Made by a program: the position numbers and the translations under genes
Assembly (NCBI RefSeq): GCF_006716565.1
Contig: NZ_VFPG01000001.1
Span: 4,154,001 to 4,218,000 of the forward strand
DNA: 64,000 nt
Reading direction: 5' to 3'
From: Nocardia bhagyanarayanae
GTDB taxonomy: Bacteria > Actinomycetota > Actinomycetes > Mycobacteriales > Mycobacteriaceae
Shown: positions 48,289 to 59,144 of the stretch, one piece after another
Numbering within the stretch: position 1 is the first letter of the stretch
Layout of the letters: every line of letters begins with the position of its first letter
Notes under the pieces: model-generated
Seen by the model: the letters and a program-made list of their open reading frames with translations, nothing else
Databases searched by the model: none
Told to the model about the DNA's origin: nothing

Positions 48289-49988
48289 GAAGAGACACCG
48301 TAAGACGTCGGCTGCTGTGACGGAGCCGACACCCCCGGCTGAGCGCGCCACGGCAGCGAGTTACGCGTGATCACGATGAACAGCACGCCGACGATGACGG
48401 TGGCGATGGCGGCGCCCACGATCTGGAACACCTCTAGATCGGCGCCGCGCGGCATCTGCAGCACGCTGACCACGGCGGAGAACGCCACCGCAGGCACACG
48501 GAACACGGGCCGGGTCGCCCACGCCGCGAGCGGCACGATCGCCCACAGCAGATACCAGGGCTGCACGACTGGGAACAGCAGCACGATGGCGCCGAGGGAG
48601 ACGCCGAGCGCGCCGACCGGATGCAGCCGTCCGGTGCCGGTGGCGACGAGCATGCGTAGCGTCACGAACGCCGCGGCCGCGGCGGCGATGGGGCGGGTGA
48701 TGCTGAGCAGCGCGGTGGTGTGATCGCCGAGGCCGAGCAGCACGCCGCCGAAGCCGGTGATGATGCCGAGGGCGGTGGGCAACGACATCCAGCTGCGCAC
48801 GGCGCTCGCGGTGTTGAGGGTGTGGATCCACCCGAAGCCGAGACCGCTCGCCGAACTGATCACGAGCGTGGTGCCGAGGGCTATCGCGCCGAGCATCGCG
48901 GCCGCCGCCAGCACGGGTCGCCAGCCGCCACCCCAGCGTCGGGCGAGCGCCATCCCCACGAAGCCCATCGCGATGATCGAGGTGATCTTGATCGTCGACG
49001 ACAGCGAGATGAGCAGCGCACCCGCGATGAGCAGCGCGTAGGCCCGGCCGTCGAACGGGTGGGTGTCCTCGATCGCCCGCAGCGCGAACTCCAGTCCCGC
49101 CAGCATCAGGCCGATCATCAGCGCGTCGTTGTGCACGCCGCCCACCAGGTGGAACAGCACCAGCGGATTCGCCGCGCCGAGCCACAGCGCGCTCACCCCG
49201 GCGACGCCGCAGCGGACGGACAGCCGCGGCAGCGCCCAGACGATCAGGGCCACACCCGCCAGCGCGAGCACCCGGTGCACCCAGACGCCGAGAATGATGT
49301 TGTCCCCGGTCAATTCGGCGATGCCGCGGCCGATCCAGAGGAACAGCGGCCCGTACGGGGCGGGCGTGTCCCGCCAGATGGTCGGGACGTTGTTGGTGAG
49401 GACGTTGTCGATCCCGAGACCGGCGACCGGCCCCTCTTTGTAGGGATCGATGCCGCGCGCCGCGATCTCGCTCTGCGCCAAGTACGAGTACACGTCGTTG
49501 CTGAACAGCGGCGGTGCGACGCTGAGCGGGACGATCCACAGCAGCAGGGTGCGGTCGAGCTGGGAGCGGGTCAGCCGGTGCCGCGGGGAGCCGCCGATGC
49601 CGCCGACCGCGAAACGGCCGAGCAGCAGCCACGCGAGCACCACGACGACGGCGCCGATCATGCACATCGCCAGCGATCCGGTGTGCGCCCTGGCGAAGAT
49701 ACCGAGCACCCGCATGCCGGAGGTGGGATTCTGCTGCACCGGCTGCGCGCCGATGCCCAGCGCGCTGATCGCCATCAGCACCGTGCCGGTCGCGCCCATG
49801 AGCCGGATGCGGTCGAGCTGGACCAGCTCTCTGCGGTCGAGTTCGGGCACCTCGGATTCGTCGCGGTGCAACACCGCGATGGTGTGATCGGCCGCGGGCA
49901 CATCGAGACCGAGTGCCCGGCGCCCGAATACCACTGCCTTGCGCCGCGCGCCCTCCAGTACCGCCACGAGACGCAGCCTAGTGGGCAC
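48285..49988 (-). CDS. mptB: alpha-(1->6)-mannopyranosyltransferase MptB
   Basis: A 567-residue GT-C glycosyltransferase with a long N-terminal cytosolic part and about 13 membrane segments. The acidic catalytic loop is in SNDVYSYLAQSEIAARGIDPYKEGP (near residue 165). MptB builds the alpha-1,6 mannan core of lipomannan with polyprenol-phosphate mannose. The position next to the ABC and SUF genes matches Rv1459c. The GTG at 49988 is the only usable start in this open frame and lies inside copy 1 of a 60-bp direct repeat. Confidence 0.92.
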   Translation of the reverse strand: MPTRLRLVAVLEGARRKAVVFGRRALGLDVPAADHTIAVLHRDESEVPELDRRELVQLDRIRLMGATGTVLMAISALGIGAQPVQQNPTSGMRVLGIFARAHTGSLAMCMIGAVVVVLAWLLLGRFAVGGIGGSPRHRLTRSQLDRTLLLWIVPLSVAPPLFSNDVYSYLAQSEIAARGIDPYKEGPVAGLGIDNVLTNNVPTIWRDTPAPYGPLFLWIGRGIAELTGDNIILGVWVHRVLALAGVALIVWALPRLSVRCGVAGVSALWLGAANPLVLFHLVGGVHNDALMIGLMLAGLEFALRAIEDTHPFDGRAYALLIAGALLISLSSTIKITSIIAMGFVGMALARRWGGGWRPVLAAAAMLGAIALGTTLVISSASGLGFGWIHTLNTASAVRSWMSLPTALGIITGFGGVLLGLGDHTTALLSITRPIAAAAAAFVTLRMLVATGTGRLHPVGALGVSLGAIVLLFPVVQPWYLLWAIVPLAAWATRPVFRVPAVAFSAVVSVLQMPRGADLEVFQIVGAAIATVIVGVLFIVITRNSLPWRAQPGVSAPSQQPTSYGVSS

Positions 49989-50103
49989 TGCCGGACGGAG
50001 TCCGTCAATAGTCCGCGCATGGCCGGAGCGAAGGCGGAGGTACGCCTAGTGGGCGCTGCCGGAGGCAGTCCGTCAATAGTCCGCGCACGGCCGGAGCGAA
50101 GGC
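49976..50103. repeat. two copies of a 60-bp direct repeat
   Basis: Copies at 49976-50035 and 50044-50103 differ at four positions and are separated by 8 bp (period 68). Copy 1 overlaps the mptB start codon. In copy 2 the equivalent codon is changed (CAC to CGC on the + strand), so it cannot start translation. Each copy has a small internal dyad around GGAC...GTCC, perfect only in copy 1. No relation to other parts of the window was seen. Confidence 0.85.
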
Positions 50104-50443
50104 TGACCTCGGCCTCGAAAGCCGTATGTACGTAATTCCCAGGTGCCCGAAGCGAGTGTGGCCAATGTCGCAGCCGGGCCGGTCCTCGCATCGAAGCGCC
50201 GGTGCGGCGGCATGGGAGCGCGATGTCCTCGCCGCCGGGCCGACGGATGTAGACGCAGGTCTCAGCGGGAAGTGCCAGGTCGAGGCGATTCGAGCCCCCG
50301 GGGCGGCGGCGCGGCGGCGTCGGGTTTGCTGAATCGCGACTCTTGTCTCGTGCGGGAAGAGGCGTTGCCGGTCGTCCCTCGACGCAGGTCGAGCCCTGTT
50401 CCACTCAGGGCACCCTTATTAGATTTCGGGAACGAATTCCGCC
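50104..50443. other. mptB-sufR intergenic region (no gene seen)
   Basis: About 340 bp between the direct repeat and the sufR operator. Open frames here are not supported by ribosome sites or homology. A TTAGAT-type hexamer at about 50419-50424 is a possible sufR -10 if the mRNA has a leader. Confidence 0.4.
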
Positions 50444-50458
50444 ACACTGATGTTGTGA
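50444..50458 (+). promoter_or_regulatory. SufR operator overlapping the sufR start
   Basis: ACACT-GATGT-TGTGA matches the SufR site ACACT-N5-TGTGA reported for mycobacterial sufR. It contains the annotated GTG start codon (50455). A bound repressor would cover the transcription start of a leaderless message, or stand 15-25 bp after the start of a leadered one. Confidence 0.8.
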
Positions 50459-51264
50459 AAACCGTGGGTTTGCGGAAGAACGACGAGAGGTCCGGTCGCA
50501 AGACCGGTGCCGCGCCGTCCGCTGCCATCGCCACGGTCGGGGCCGAAGGACATCACACCCGCGCCGCCATCGTCCAGTTGCTGCTGGAGGAGGGGCCGAT
50601 CACCGCGACGGCGATCGGCAACAGGCTGGGGCTCGCCCCGGCAGGCGTGCGCCGCCACCTGGACGCCCTCATCGATTCGGGGCAGGCCAGGGCCAGCCGG
50701 TCCGCGCCGTGGCAGCAGAAGGGGCGCGGCCGTCCGGCCAAGCAGTATCAGCTGACTGCGGCCGGTCGAGGCAAGCTCGGGCACGCGTACGACGACCTCG
50801 CGGGCGCGGCGATCCGCCAGCTCGGCGAGATCGGCGGCGACCAGGCCATCGCCGAGTTCGCTCGCAAACGGGCACGCACTATCGTGGCCGGGATCGAACC
50901 CGTGGGGGAGCACACCCCGGAGACCACCGAGGCCAAGGCCGAGGAGATCGCCGAGGCGTTCACCGACGCCGGGTTCGCCGCGTCCACCCGCAAAGTGGGC
51001 GCGGGCGTGCAGATCTGCCAGCATCACTGCCCGGTCGCGCACGTCGCCGAGGAATTCCCGCAGCTGTGCGAGGCCGAACTCGAGGCGTTCCGCGATCTGC
51101 TGGGCACCCACGTGCAGCGGCTCGCGACGATCGCCAACGGCGACTGCGCGTGCACCACGCACGTGCCGCTCGTATTACCGATTACCAATTCCAAAGCTTC
51201 ACACCCAGCCGCCGCACAGCCCGCGACGGTACGAACGAACGACTCCGGAAGGAGTGCCGAATGA
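50455..51264 (+). CDS. sufR: SUF operon repressor SufR
   Basis: SufR (269 aa) is an Fe-S-cluster-sensing repressor of the suf operon. HTH (residues 37-75): [27 protein letters not shown], then [13 protein letters not shown]. Cluster ligand candidates are Cys192, Cys205 and Cys233, the same 13/28 spacing as in cyanobacterial SufR; additional Cys are 188 and 231. The GTG at 50455 lies inside the SufR operator. A later start (GTG 50464) would fit if the site is purely promoter DNA. Its stop overlaps sufB (ATGA). Confidence 0.93.
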   Translation: MKTVGLRKNDERSGRKTGAAPSAAIATVGAEGHHTRAAIVQLLLEEGPITATAIGNRLGLAPAGVRRHLDALIDSGQARASRSAPWQQKGRGRPAKQYQLTAAGRGKLGHAYDDLAGAAIRQLGEIGGDQAIAEFARKRARTIVAGIEPVGEHTPETTEAKAEEIAEAFTDAGFAASTRKVGAGVQICQHHCPVAHVAEEFPQLCEAELEAFRDLLGTHVQRLATIANGDCACTTHVPLVLPITNSKASHPAAAQPATVRTNDSGRSAE

Positions 51265-52697
51265 CGACGACCACCGACCAGGTGCAACCGCTCACCCAGG
51301 AAGAGACCATCGCTTCGCTGGGCAAATACGGTTACGGCTGGGCCGATTCGGATGTGGCCGGTGCCAGCGCGCAACGAGGCCTGTCCGAGGCTGTCGTCCG
51401 CGACATCTCGGCCAAGAAGAACGAACAGCCGTGGATGCTCGAACAGCGGCTGAAGGCGCTGCGCATCTTCGACCGTAAGCCGATGCCGAACTGGGGCTCC
51501 AACCTCGGCGACATCGACTTCGACAACATCAAGTACTTCGTGCGCTCGACCGAGAAGCAGGCCGAGAGCTGGGAAGACCTGCCCGAGGACATCAAGAACA
51601 CCTACGACAAGCTCGGTATCCCGGAGGCGGAGAAGCAGCGGCTGGTCGCCGGTGTCGCCGCGCAGTACGAGTCCGAGGTCGTCTACCACCAGATCCGCGA
51701 GGACCTGGAGGCCCAGGGCGTGATCTTCCTGGACACCGACACCGGTCTGCGCGAGCACCCGGAGATCTTCCAGGAGTACTTCGGCTCGGTGATCCCCGCC
51801 GGCGACAACAAGTTCTCCGCGCTGAACACCGCCGTGTGGTCGGGTGGCTCGTTCATCTACGTGCCGCCCGGCGTGCACGTCGACATCCCGCTGCAGGCCT
51901 ACTTCCGCATCAACACCGAGAACATGGGCCAGTTCGAGCGGACCCTGATCATCGTCGACGAGGGCGCCTACGTGCACTACGTCGAGGGCTGCACCGCGCC
52001 GATCTACAAGTCCGACTCGCTGCACTCCGCGGTCGTCGAGATCATCGTGAAGAAGGGCGGCCGCTGCCGCTACACCACCATCCAGAACTGGTCGAACAAC
52101 GTCTACAACCTGGTCACCAAGCGGGCCAAGGCCGAGGCGGGCGCGACCATGGAGTGGATCGACGGCAACATCGGCTCCAAGGTCACCATGAAGTACCCGG
52201 CGGTCTGGATGACCGGCGAGTACGCCAAGGGCGAGGTCCTCTCGGTCGCGTTCGCGGGCGAGGGCCAGCACCAGGACACCGGCGCGAAGATGCTGCACCT
52301 GGCGCCGCACACCTCCTCGACCATCGTGTCGAAGTCGGTGGCGCGCGGCGGCGGCCGGGCGTCCTACCGCGGCCTTGTCCAGGTCAACAAGGGCGCGCAC
52401 GGCTCGAAGTCGACCGTGAAGTGCGACGCGCTGCTGGTCGACACGATCAGCCGCTCGGACACCTACCCCTACGTCGACATCCGCGAGGACGACGTGACCA
52501 TGGGCCACGAGGCGACCGTCTCGAAGGTCTCCGAGGATCAGCTGTTCTACCTGATGAGCCGCGGCCTCACCGAGGACGAGGCGATGGCGATGGTGGTGCG
52601 CGGCTTCGTCGAGCCGATCGCCAAGGAACTCCCGATGGAGTACGCGCTGGAACTCAACCGCCTGATCGAACTGCAGATGGAAGGAGCCGTCGGCTGA
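51261..52697 (+). CDS. sufB: Fe-S cluster assembly scaffold SufB
   Basis: SufB (478 aa) is the scaffold of the SufBC2D complex. [28 protein letters not shown] (near residue 195) and [19 protein letters not shown] (near 245) carry the beta-helix core; C-terminal [15 protein letters not shown] is typical. AAGGAG precedes the ATG, which overlaps the sufR stop by 4 nt. Unlike M. tuberculosis SufB, no intein interrupts the reading frame. Confidence 0.98.
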   Translation: MTTTTDQVQPLTQEETIASLGKYGYGWADSDVAGASAQRGLSEAVVRDISAKKNEQPWMLEQRLKALRIFDRKPMPNWGSNLGDIDFDNIKYFVRSTEKQAESWEDLPEDIKNTYDKLGIPEAEKQRLVAGVAAQYESEVVYHQIREDLEAQGVIFLDTDTGLREHPEIFQEYFGSVIPAGDNKFSALNTAVWSGGSFIYVPPGVHVDIPLQAYFRINTENMGQFERTLIIVDEGAYVHYVEGCTAPIYKSDSLHSAVVEIIVKKGGRCRYTTIQNWSNNVYNLVTKRAKAEAGATMEWIDGNIGSKVTMKYPAVWMTGEYAKGEVLSVAFAGEGQHQDTGAKMLHLAPHTSSTIVSKSVARGGGRASYRGLVQVNKGAHGSKSTVKCDALLVDTISRSDTYPYVDIREDDVTMGHEATVSKVSEDQLFYLMSRGLTEDEAMAMVVRGFVEPIAKELPMEYALELNRLIELQMEGAVG

Positions 52698-53875
52698 TGG
52701 CCGTCGAGAACGTTGCCGAAGCCGCTGAGGCTCGTACTCCAGCGATCAACAAGGGCGAGGTCTTCACTTCGTTCGACGTGAACGCTTTCGAAGTTCCGCA
52801 CGCGAAGGACGAGGCGTGGCGGTTCACCCCGCTGCGCCGCCTGCGCGGCCTGCACGACGGCACCGCCACCCGTGACGGCAAGGCGCAGGTCGAGGTCGCG
52901 CCGGTCGAGGGCGTCACCGTCGAGACGGTGGACCGCGCCGACGCCCGCCTCGGCCAGGGCGGTGTCCCCGCCGATCGCGTCGCGGCGCAGGCGTACTCCG
53001 GTTTCGAACAGGCCACCATCGTGTCGGTCGGCTCGGAAACCGAAGTGGCCGAGCCGATCACCGTCACCATCACCGGTCCCGGCGAGGGCAAGACGGCGTT
53101 CGGTCACCTGCAGATTCGCCTCGGGAACTTCGCCGTCGCCACCGTCGTCATCGACCAGCGCGGCAGCGGAACCTACGCGGAGAACGTGGAATTCGTGCTC
53201 GGCGACAGCGCCAAGCTGGTCGTCGTCGCGGTCCAGGACTGGGCCGACGACGCCGTGCACGCCACCGCCCACCACGCCACGCTGGGCCGCGACGCCACCC
53301 TGCGGCACACCGCGGTGACCCTGGGCGGCGATCTGGTGCGCCTGACCGGCACCGTGAAGTACGACGGCCCCGGCGGCGACGCCGAACTGCTCGGCCTCTA
53401 CTTCGCCGACGCGGGCCAGCACTTCGAGCAGCGCCTGCTCGTCGATCACGCCGTGCCGCACTGCAAGTCGAACGTGCTGTACAAGGGCGCGCTGCAAGGC
53501 GATCCCCACTCGCCCAAGGGCGACGCCCGCACGGTCTGGGTCGGCGACGTGCTGATCCGCGCGGCCGCCGAGGGCACCGACACCTTCGAGGTGAACCGCA
53601 ACCTGGTGCTCACCGACGGCGCGCGCGCCGACTCGGTGCCGAACCTGGAGATCGAGACCGGTGAGATCCTCGGGGCCGGACACGCCTCGGCCACCGGCCG
53701 TTTCGACGACGAGCAGCTGTTCTACCTGCGCGCCCGCGGCATCCCCGAGGACGCCGCCCGCCGCCTGGTGGTGCGCGGCTTCTTCCACGAGATCATCCAG
53801 AAGATCGCGGTCCCCGAGGTCCGGGAGCGGCTCGAGACGGCCATCGAGGCCGAGCTCGCCGCGATCGGCGCCTGA
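52697..53875 (+). CDS. sufD: Fe-S cluster assembly protein SufD
   Basis: SufD (392 aa), the SufB paralogue in SufBC2D. The N-terminal helical region includes KDEAWRFTPLRRL (near residue 40). The C-terminal beta-helix has the family DHAVPHCKSNVLYKGAL (near 250) and a final FYLRARGIPEDAARRLVVRGF. ATG 52697 overlaps the sufB stop by one base (TGATG), with AAGGAG inside sufB. Confidence 0.98.
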   Translation: MAVENVAEAAEARTPAINKGEVFTSFDVNAFEVPHAKDEAWRFTPLRRLRGLHDGTATRDGKAQVEVAPVEGVTVETVDRADARLGQGGVPADRVAAQAYSGFEQATIVSVGSETEVAEPITVTITGPGEGKTAFGHLQIRLGNFAVATVVIDQRGSGTYAENVEFVLGDSAKLVVVAVQDWADDAVHATAHHATLGRDATLRHTAVTLGGDLVRLTGTVKYDGPGGDAELLGLYFADAGQHFEQRLLVDHAVPHCKSNVLYKGALQGDPHSPKGDARTVWVGDVLIRAAAEGTDTFEVNRNLVLTDGARADSVPNLEIETGEILGAGHASATGRFDDEQLFYLRARGIPEDAARRLVVRGFFHEIIQKIAVPEVRERLETAIEAELAAIGA

Positions 53876-53907
53876 TCACCGAAACTCTTACCCCGCAAAG
53901 GAACTCC

Positions 53908-55939
<2,032 letters not shown>

Positions 55940-55942
55940 GAC

Positions 55943-56440
55943 ATGCGCATGGAGCAGATGTACCAGGAAGTGATCCTGGACCACTACAAGCACCCGCACC
56001 ACCGCGGGCTGCGGGAACCGTACGGCGCCGAAGTGCACCACGTGAACCCGACCTGCGGTGACGAGGTGACCCTGCGCGTCCAGCTGGACGGCAACGGCGA
56101 CGTCGCCGATGTCTCCTACGACGGTCAGGGCTGTTCGATCAGCCAGGCCGCCACCTCGATCCTCACCGATCAGGTGATCGGGCTGCCCGTGCAGCAGGCG
56201 CTGAAGGTCGTCGACGCCTACAACGAGATGATCTCCAGCCGCGGCACGGTCGAGGGCGACGAGGACATGATCGGCGACGGCATCGCGCTGGCCGGTGTTT
56301 CCAAGTACCCGGCGCGGGTCAAATGCGCGCTGCTGGGCTGGATGGCGTTCAAGGACGCCGTGGTCCGGATAACCTCCGCGGAAGAGACCAAGCGCACGAT
56401 GGGCAGCGCACTGCCGAAGAATGGGGAACGTCATGAGTGA
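55943..56440 (+). CDS. sufU: zinc-dependent sulfurtransferase SufU
   Basis: SufU (165 aa) accepts sulfur from SufS. The zinc ligands match Bacillus subtilis SufU: Cys38 and Asp40 (NPTCGD), Cys64 (GQGCSIS) and Cys128 (VKCALL). ATG 55943 is 3 nt after the sufS stop. Its 3' end overlaps sufT by 8 nt. Confidence 0.97.
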   Translation: MRMEQMYQEVILDHYKHPHHRGLREPYGAEVHHVNPTCGDEVTLRVQLDGNGDVADVSYDGQGCSISQAATSILTDQVIGLPVQQALKVVDAYNEMISSRGTVEGDEDMIGDGIALAGVSKYPARVKCALLGWMAFKDAVVRITSAEETKRTMGSALPKNGERHE

Positions 56441-56804
56441 ATCGACGCCGACGACGGAATCGGCCGAGCAGGTCGAGCTCTCGGCCGAGGAGATCAAGCA
56501 CCTCGAGGACATCGAGGAGGCCATGCGCGACGTCGTAGACCCCGAGCTGGGCATCAACGTCGTCGATCTCGGCCTGGTCTACGGCATCAAGGTCGAGAAC
56601 GAGATCGCCAAGCTGGACATGACGCTGACCTCGGCGGCGTGCCCGCTCACCGATGTCATCGAGGACCAGTCCCGCAACGCGCTGGTCCGCAGCGGTCTGG
56701 TCGAGGATCTCGAGATCAACTGGGTGTGGATGCCGCCGTGGGGGCCGGACAAGATCACCGAGGACGGTCGCGAGCAGCTGCGCGCGCTCGGCTTCACCGT
56801 ATAA
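56433..56804 (+). CDS. sufT: SufT, MIP18/DUF59 Fe-S maturation factor
   Basis: A 123-residue DUF59 protein helping Fe-S protein maturation. The VVDPELGINVVDLGLVYGI motif (near residues 34-52) and the conserved Cys70 in SAACPLTD are present. An upstream ATG at 56421 is in frame, but 56433 gives the expected start and overlaps the sufU stop by 8 nt. Last gene of the suf operon. Confidence 0.96.
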   Translation: MSESTPTTESAEQVELSAEEIKHLEDIEEAMRDVVDPELGINVVDLGLVYGIKVENEIAKLDMTLTSAACPLTDVIEDQSRNALVRSGLVEDLEINWVWMPPWGPDKITEDGREQLRALGFTV

Positions 56805-56815
56805 CGCTGTTCGAT

Positions 56816-56848
56816 ATCGGGCCCGGATCACGACGATCCGGGCCCGAT
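56816..56848 (+). terminator. suf operon terminator
   Basis: A perfect 14-bp stem ATCGGGCCCGGATC (56816-56829) with GATCCGGGCCCGAT (56835-56848) around an ACGAC loop, followed by TCTTTTCTT. This is the strongest intrinsic terminator in the window. Confidence 0.92.
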
Positions 56849-56951
56849 TCTTTTCTTGCCCCGAGAAGGGTCGACTTCCGAACTTCGATGCCGTCGGCAA
56901 TGATTGCGGTGGCTCCGATTCCGGGGCCGATCCGAACAGGAAGATAATTCG

Positions 56952-57377
56952 ATGAGATTGATGGGTAAGGTCGGCTTCGCCGTCGCGGTGAGCAGCCTTG
57001 CGATGGGGTCGGTGCTGGGTGCCGGTTCCGCGAACGCGGCCAGCCTGCACGCGGCGATCGCGGTGAACCCCGAAAGTTTGGTGTACGGGGTGAGCGTCAA
57101 CCAGGCGAGCACCGCCGATGCCGACGCCGCGGCGATCGCCGACTGCGGTACGAACGGTTGCGCGGTGGCTGCCTCGTGGGCGAACGGCTGCGGCGTGCTG
57201 ATGGAGAGCAACGACGCCGCCGTCGTGGCGTCCGGCCCGACCAGGGCGGATGCCGAGCGCGCCGGTTACCAGCGGATCGCGGAGGTCACTCCGACGGCGC
57301 TGCTGGCCAACGTCGGCTCCGCCAACCTGAGCGGCGTGCGTATCGTCGAGGTCGTCTGCACGGCCAACGCGCGCTGA
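56952..57377 (+). CDS. secreted DUF4189 protein (first of three)
   Basis: A 141-residue secreted protein. Signal peptide MRLMGKVGFAVAVSSLAMGS ... ANAA (near residues 1-30). The DUF4189 pattern YGVSVNQASTADADAAAIADCGTNG follows, with four Cys (CGTNGC, NGCGV and a last VC), probably two disulfides. The function of DUF4189 is unknown. Start ATG 56952 has AGGAAG before it; an in-frame upstream extension is rejected. It differs from the other two DUF4189 proteins in lacking the APPFPDLGSASPR tail and the shared leader. Confidence 0.85.
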   Translation: MRLMGKVGFAVAVSSLAMGSVLGAGSANAASLHAAIAVNPESLVYGVSVNQASTADADAAAIADCGTNGCAVAASWANGCGVLMESNDAAVVASGPTRADAERAGYQRIAEVTPTALLANVGSANLSGVRIVEVVCTANAR

Positions 57378-57419
57378 TTCGCCCGTGATCGTCCCGCACG
57401 TTCAGATCCCCTGGAGCCG

Positions 57420-57447
57420 TTGACGTTCGCGATCCACTGAATATCTG
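57420..57447 (+). promoter_or_regulatory. promoter candidate for the second DUF4189 gene
   Basis: TTGACG (57420-57425), a 16-nt spacer and TATCTG (57442-57447). This would start the message near 57454, with a leader of about 57 nt that contains the SD-covering hairpin. Confidence 0.5.
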
Positions 57448-57470
57448 GACAATCCGGGCACGCTCGGCAA

Positions 57471-57508
57471 GGATCTCCCCGTTATCGCTTCTGAAAACGG
57501 GGAGATCC
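57471..57508 (+). promoter_or_regulatory. leader hairpin masking the ribosome site
   Basis: GGATCTCCCCGTT (57471-57483) pairs perfectly with AACGGGGAGATCC (57496-57508), 13 bp with a 12-nt loop. The right arm contains the GGGGAG ribosome binding site; the TTG start codon follows 2 nt later (57511). In the folded state the site is buried, which suggests translational control. Confidence 0.7.
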
Positions 57509-57510
57509 TG

Positions 57511-57936
57511 TTGTCTGTGCTGCGCAAGTCGGTCCTTGCCGTCGCCATGTCCTCCACCGCCGCCCTCGGGGTCGTCGCCGCCGGTGCGGCCGACGCGGCG
57601 CCCAAGCTCTACGGCACGCTCGCGTTCTCGCCGAGCACCGGCCGGGTGGTGGCCGCGATGGACCACCCCAGCCGCGTGCAGGCCGACGCCGCGGCCATCC
57701 GCGAGTGCAACGTCTACGACTGCGATCTGGTGCTGAACGTCGTCGACGGCTGCGGCGCCATCGCCCGCGGCGCCGACGGCCGATTCGGCTGGGCCGCAGC
57801 GGGTTCCCGCGAGGAGGCCGAACAGATCGCGATCGCCTCCCTCGGCGAGAGCGCTCCGCCCTTCCCGGATCTCGGCAGCGCGTCCCCGCGCGCCGCGCAG
57901 GTCGCCGTGTCGGCCTGCACGAAGAACGTCGGGTGA
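57511..57936 (+). CDS. secreted DUF4189 protein (second of three)
   Basis: A 141-residue secreted protein. A signal peptide ends near GAADAAP (residue 30). The DUF4189 core has four Cys (RECNVYDC, DGCGAI and SAC) and the tail APPFPDLGSASPRAAQVAVSACTKNVG, shared with the third copy. The start is a TTG after GGGGAG; GTG at 57517 is an alternative. The leader carries a 13-bp hairpin over the ribosome site and a motif shared with the third gene. Confidence 0.85.
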   Translation: MSVLRKSVLAVAMSSTAALGVVAAGAADAAPKLYGTLAFSPSTGRVVAAMDHPSRVQADAAAIRECNVYDCDLVLNVVDGCGAIARGADGRFGWAAAGSREEAEQIAIASLGESAPPFPDLGSASPRAAQVAVSACTKNVG

Positions 57937-58083
57937 GACCGGCGAACATCGTTCGCCCGGCCTGGAACAAACTCGAATCGAAATTTGCAGAGCGAGGGCG
58001 GAATTCGGAGCCAAGCAACGCCACGATCGTGTTTCGCGGCCGATTTGGACATTTCGTAATTCGTGGACGATGATCTGACCCGA

Positions 58084-58103
58084 ATCGTTTCTGAAACGGG
58101 GAG
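58084..58103 (+). promoter_or_regulatory. leader motif shared by the second and third DUF4189 genes
   Basis: ATCGTTTCTGAAACGGGGAG here matches the loop and right arm (57484-57504) before the second DUF4189 gene, with one substitution and one single-base gap. Both copies end in the GGGGAG ribosome site. Here the motif can fold as a 5-bp stem-loop around CTG. The 13-bp stem of the second gene is not conserved. Confidence 0.6.
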
Positions 58104-58111
58104 GAAATTCA

Positions 58112-58555
58112 ATGTCGTTGTCGCGCAGTATCTTCGTGGGCGCGATCGCCGTGGGCGCGGTGGTCGCCGGTGCGGGGCCCGCGGTCGCCGAGCAGGCCGA
58201 GCCGTGGGAGACCCGGATCGGTGATCTCTACGGCGCCATGGCCATTTCGCGCAGCACCGGTGCCGTCTCGTACGCGGTGAACTACAACAGCCTCGCGGCG
58301 GCCGACGCCAACGCGATCGATGAGTGCGGCGCGTACGACTGCCAGGTCGTCGTGCACTTCCGCAACGCGTGCGGAGCGGTGGCGCAGGGCGCCGACGGAC
58401 GCGTCGGCTGGGCGTGGGACACCACCAAGGGCGGCGCCGAGCGCGCCGCGATCCAGGTGCTCGGCCTCAGCGCGCCGCCGTTCCCAGACCTCGGCAGTGC
58501 CTCGCCGCGACCGGCGAGCACGGTGCTCTCGGCCTGCACGTCCAACGCCGGCTGA
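58112..58555 (+). CDS. secreted DUF4189 protein (third of three)
   Basis: A 147-residue secreted protein; signal peptide to AVAEQ (near residue 27). The core YGAMAISRSTGAVSYAVNYNSL is followed by four Cys (DECGAYDC, NACGAV and SAC) and the tail APPFPDLGSASPRPASTVLSACTSNAG. It is closest to the second copy and likely arose by tandem duplication. GGGGAGG precedes the ATG. Confidence 0.85.
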   Translation: MSLSRSIFVGAIAVGAVVAGAGPAVAEQAEPWETRIGDLYGAMAISRSTGAVSYAVNYNSLAAADANAIDECGAYDCQVVVHFRNACGAVAQGADGRVGWAWDTTKGGAERAAIQVLGLSAPPFPDLGSASPRPASTVLSACTSNAG

Positions 58556-58632
58556 GGCCCGCCGCCCGATTTGTGGCGAAATCTTCGGGATGTCGGTTGC
58601 CGAATCGTGATCTTGTTGACGATTATGGTGCT

Positions 58633-59139
58633 GTGCAGCTATCCGACGGCGTGATCGCGCTGCGACCGATCGCGGTGGCCGATGCCGAGGCGCATCTGGC
58701 CGCCGCGGACCCCGAGCGGGTGCGCGGGCTCGACGGCGGTCCGGGCACGCTCGAGAGCGTGACCGCCCACTTCGAGAAGTGCGTGGCGGACTGGGCCGCG
58801 GAGGGACCCGAGCGGATGTTCGCGATCACGGCCGAGGACGGTGCGGCCCTGGTCGGCACCCTGGAGATCCGGACCGATCGGATCTTCCTCGCTCCGGGCC
58901 AGGCCGATCTTTTCTTCGACATCTACCCGGCCTGGCGTGGCAGGCGCCTGGCCACCAGGGCTGTCATTCTCGGTTGCCGGTACCTCGCCCGCACGGGCCT
59001 GGCCGACGAGGTCGTGCTGCGGATCGATCCCACGCACGCCGCCTCGGTGGGCGTGGCCCGGCGGGCCAGGTTCCACTACCTGCGCAGCAGCGACGAACCC
59101 GGCGTCGGTCCGCTCGACTGGTACATCCAGGCCCTCTGA
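58633..59139 (+). CDS. GNAT family acetyltransferase (RimJ/RimL type)
   Basis: A 168-residue N-acetyltransferase of the protein N-terminal or side-chain type. Start pattern VIALRPIAVADAEAHLAA; acetyl-CoA-binding region DIYPAWRGRRLATRAVILGCRYLA (near 98-121); end HYLRSSDEP. Acceptor unknown. The GTG at 58633 fits the domain start but lacks a good ribosome site; longer frames run into the DUF4189 gene. It converges with metI with 5 nt between. Confidence 0.78.
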   Translation: MQLSDGVIALRPIAVADAEAHLAAADPERVRGLDGGPGTLESVTAHFEKCVADWAAEGPERMFAITAEDGAALVGTLEIRTDRIFLAPGQADLFFDIYPAWRGRRLATRAVILGCRYLARTGLADEVVLRIDPTHAASVGVARRARFHYLRSSDEPGVGPLDWYIQAL

Positions 59140-59144
59140 CCCGG

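Noticed and set aside
49775..50404. 209-codon reverse frame across the mptB-sufR gap
   Set aside because: Out of frame with mptB, crosses the 60-bp repeats, and has no recognisable protein features.
51261..52697. Intein in SufB
   Set aside because: Looked for because the M. tuberculosis homologue has one; the 478-residue chain is continuous with no splicing blocks.
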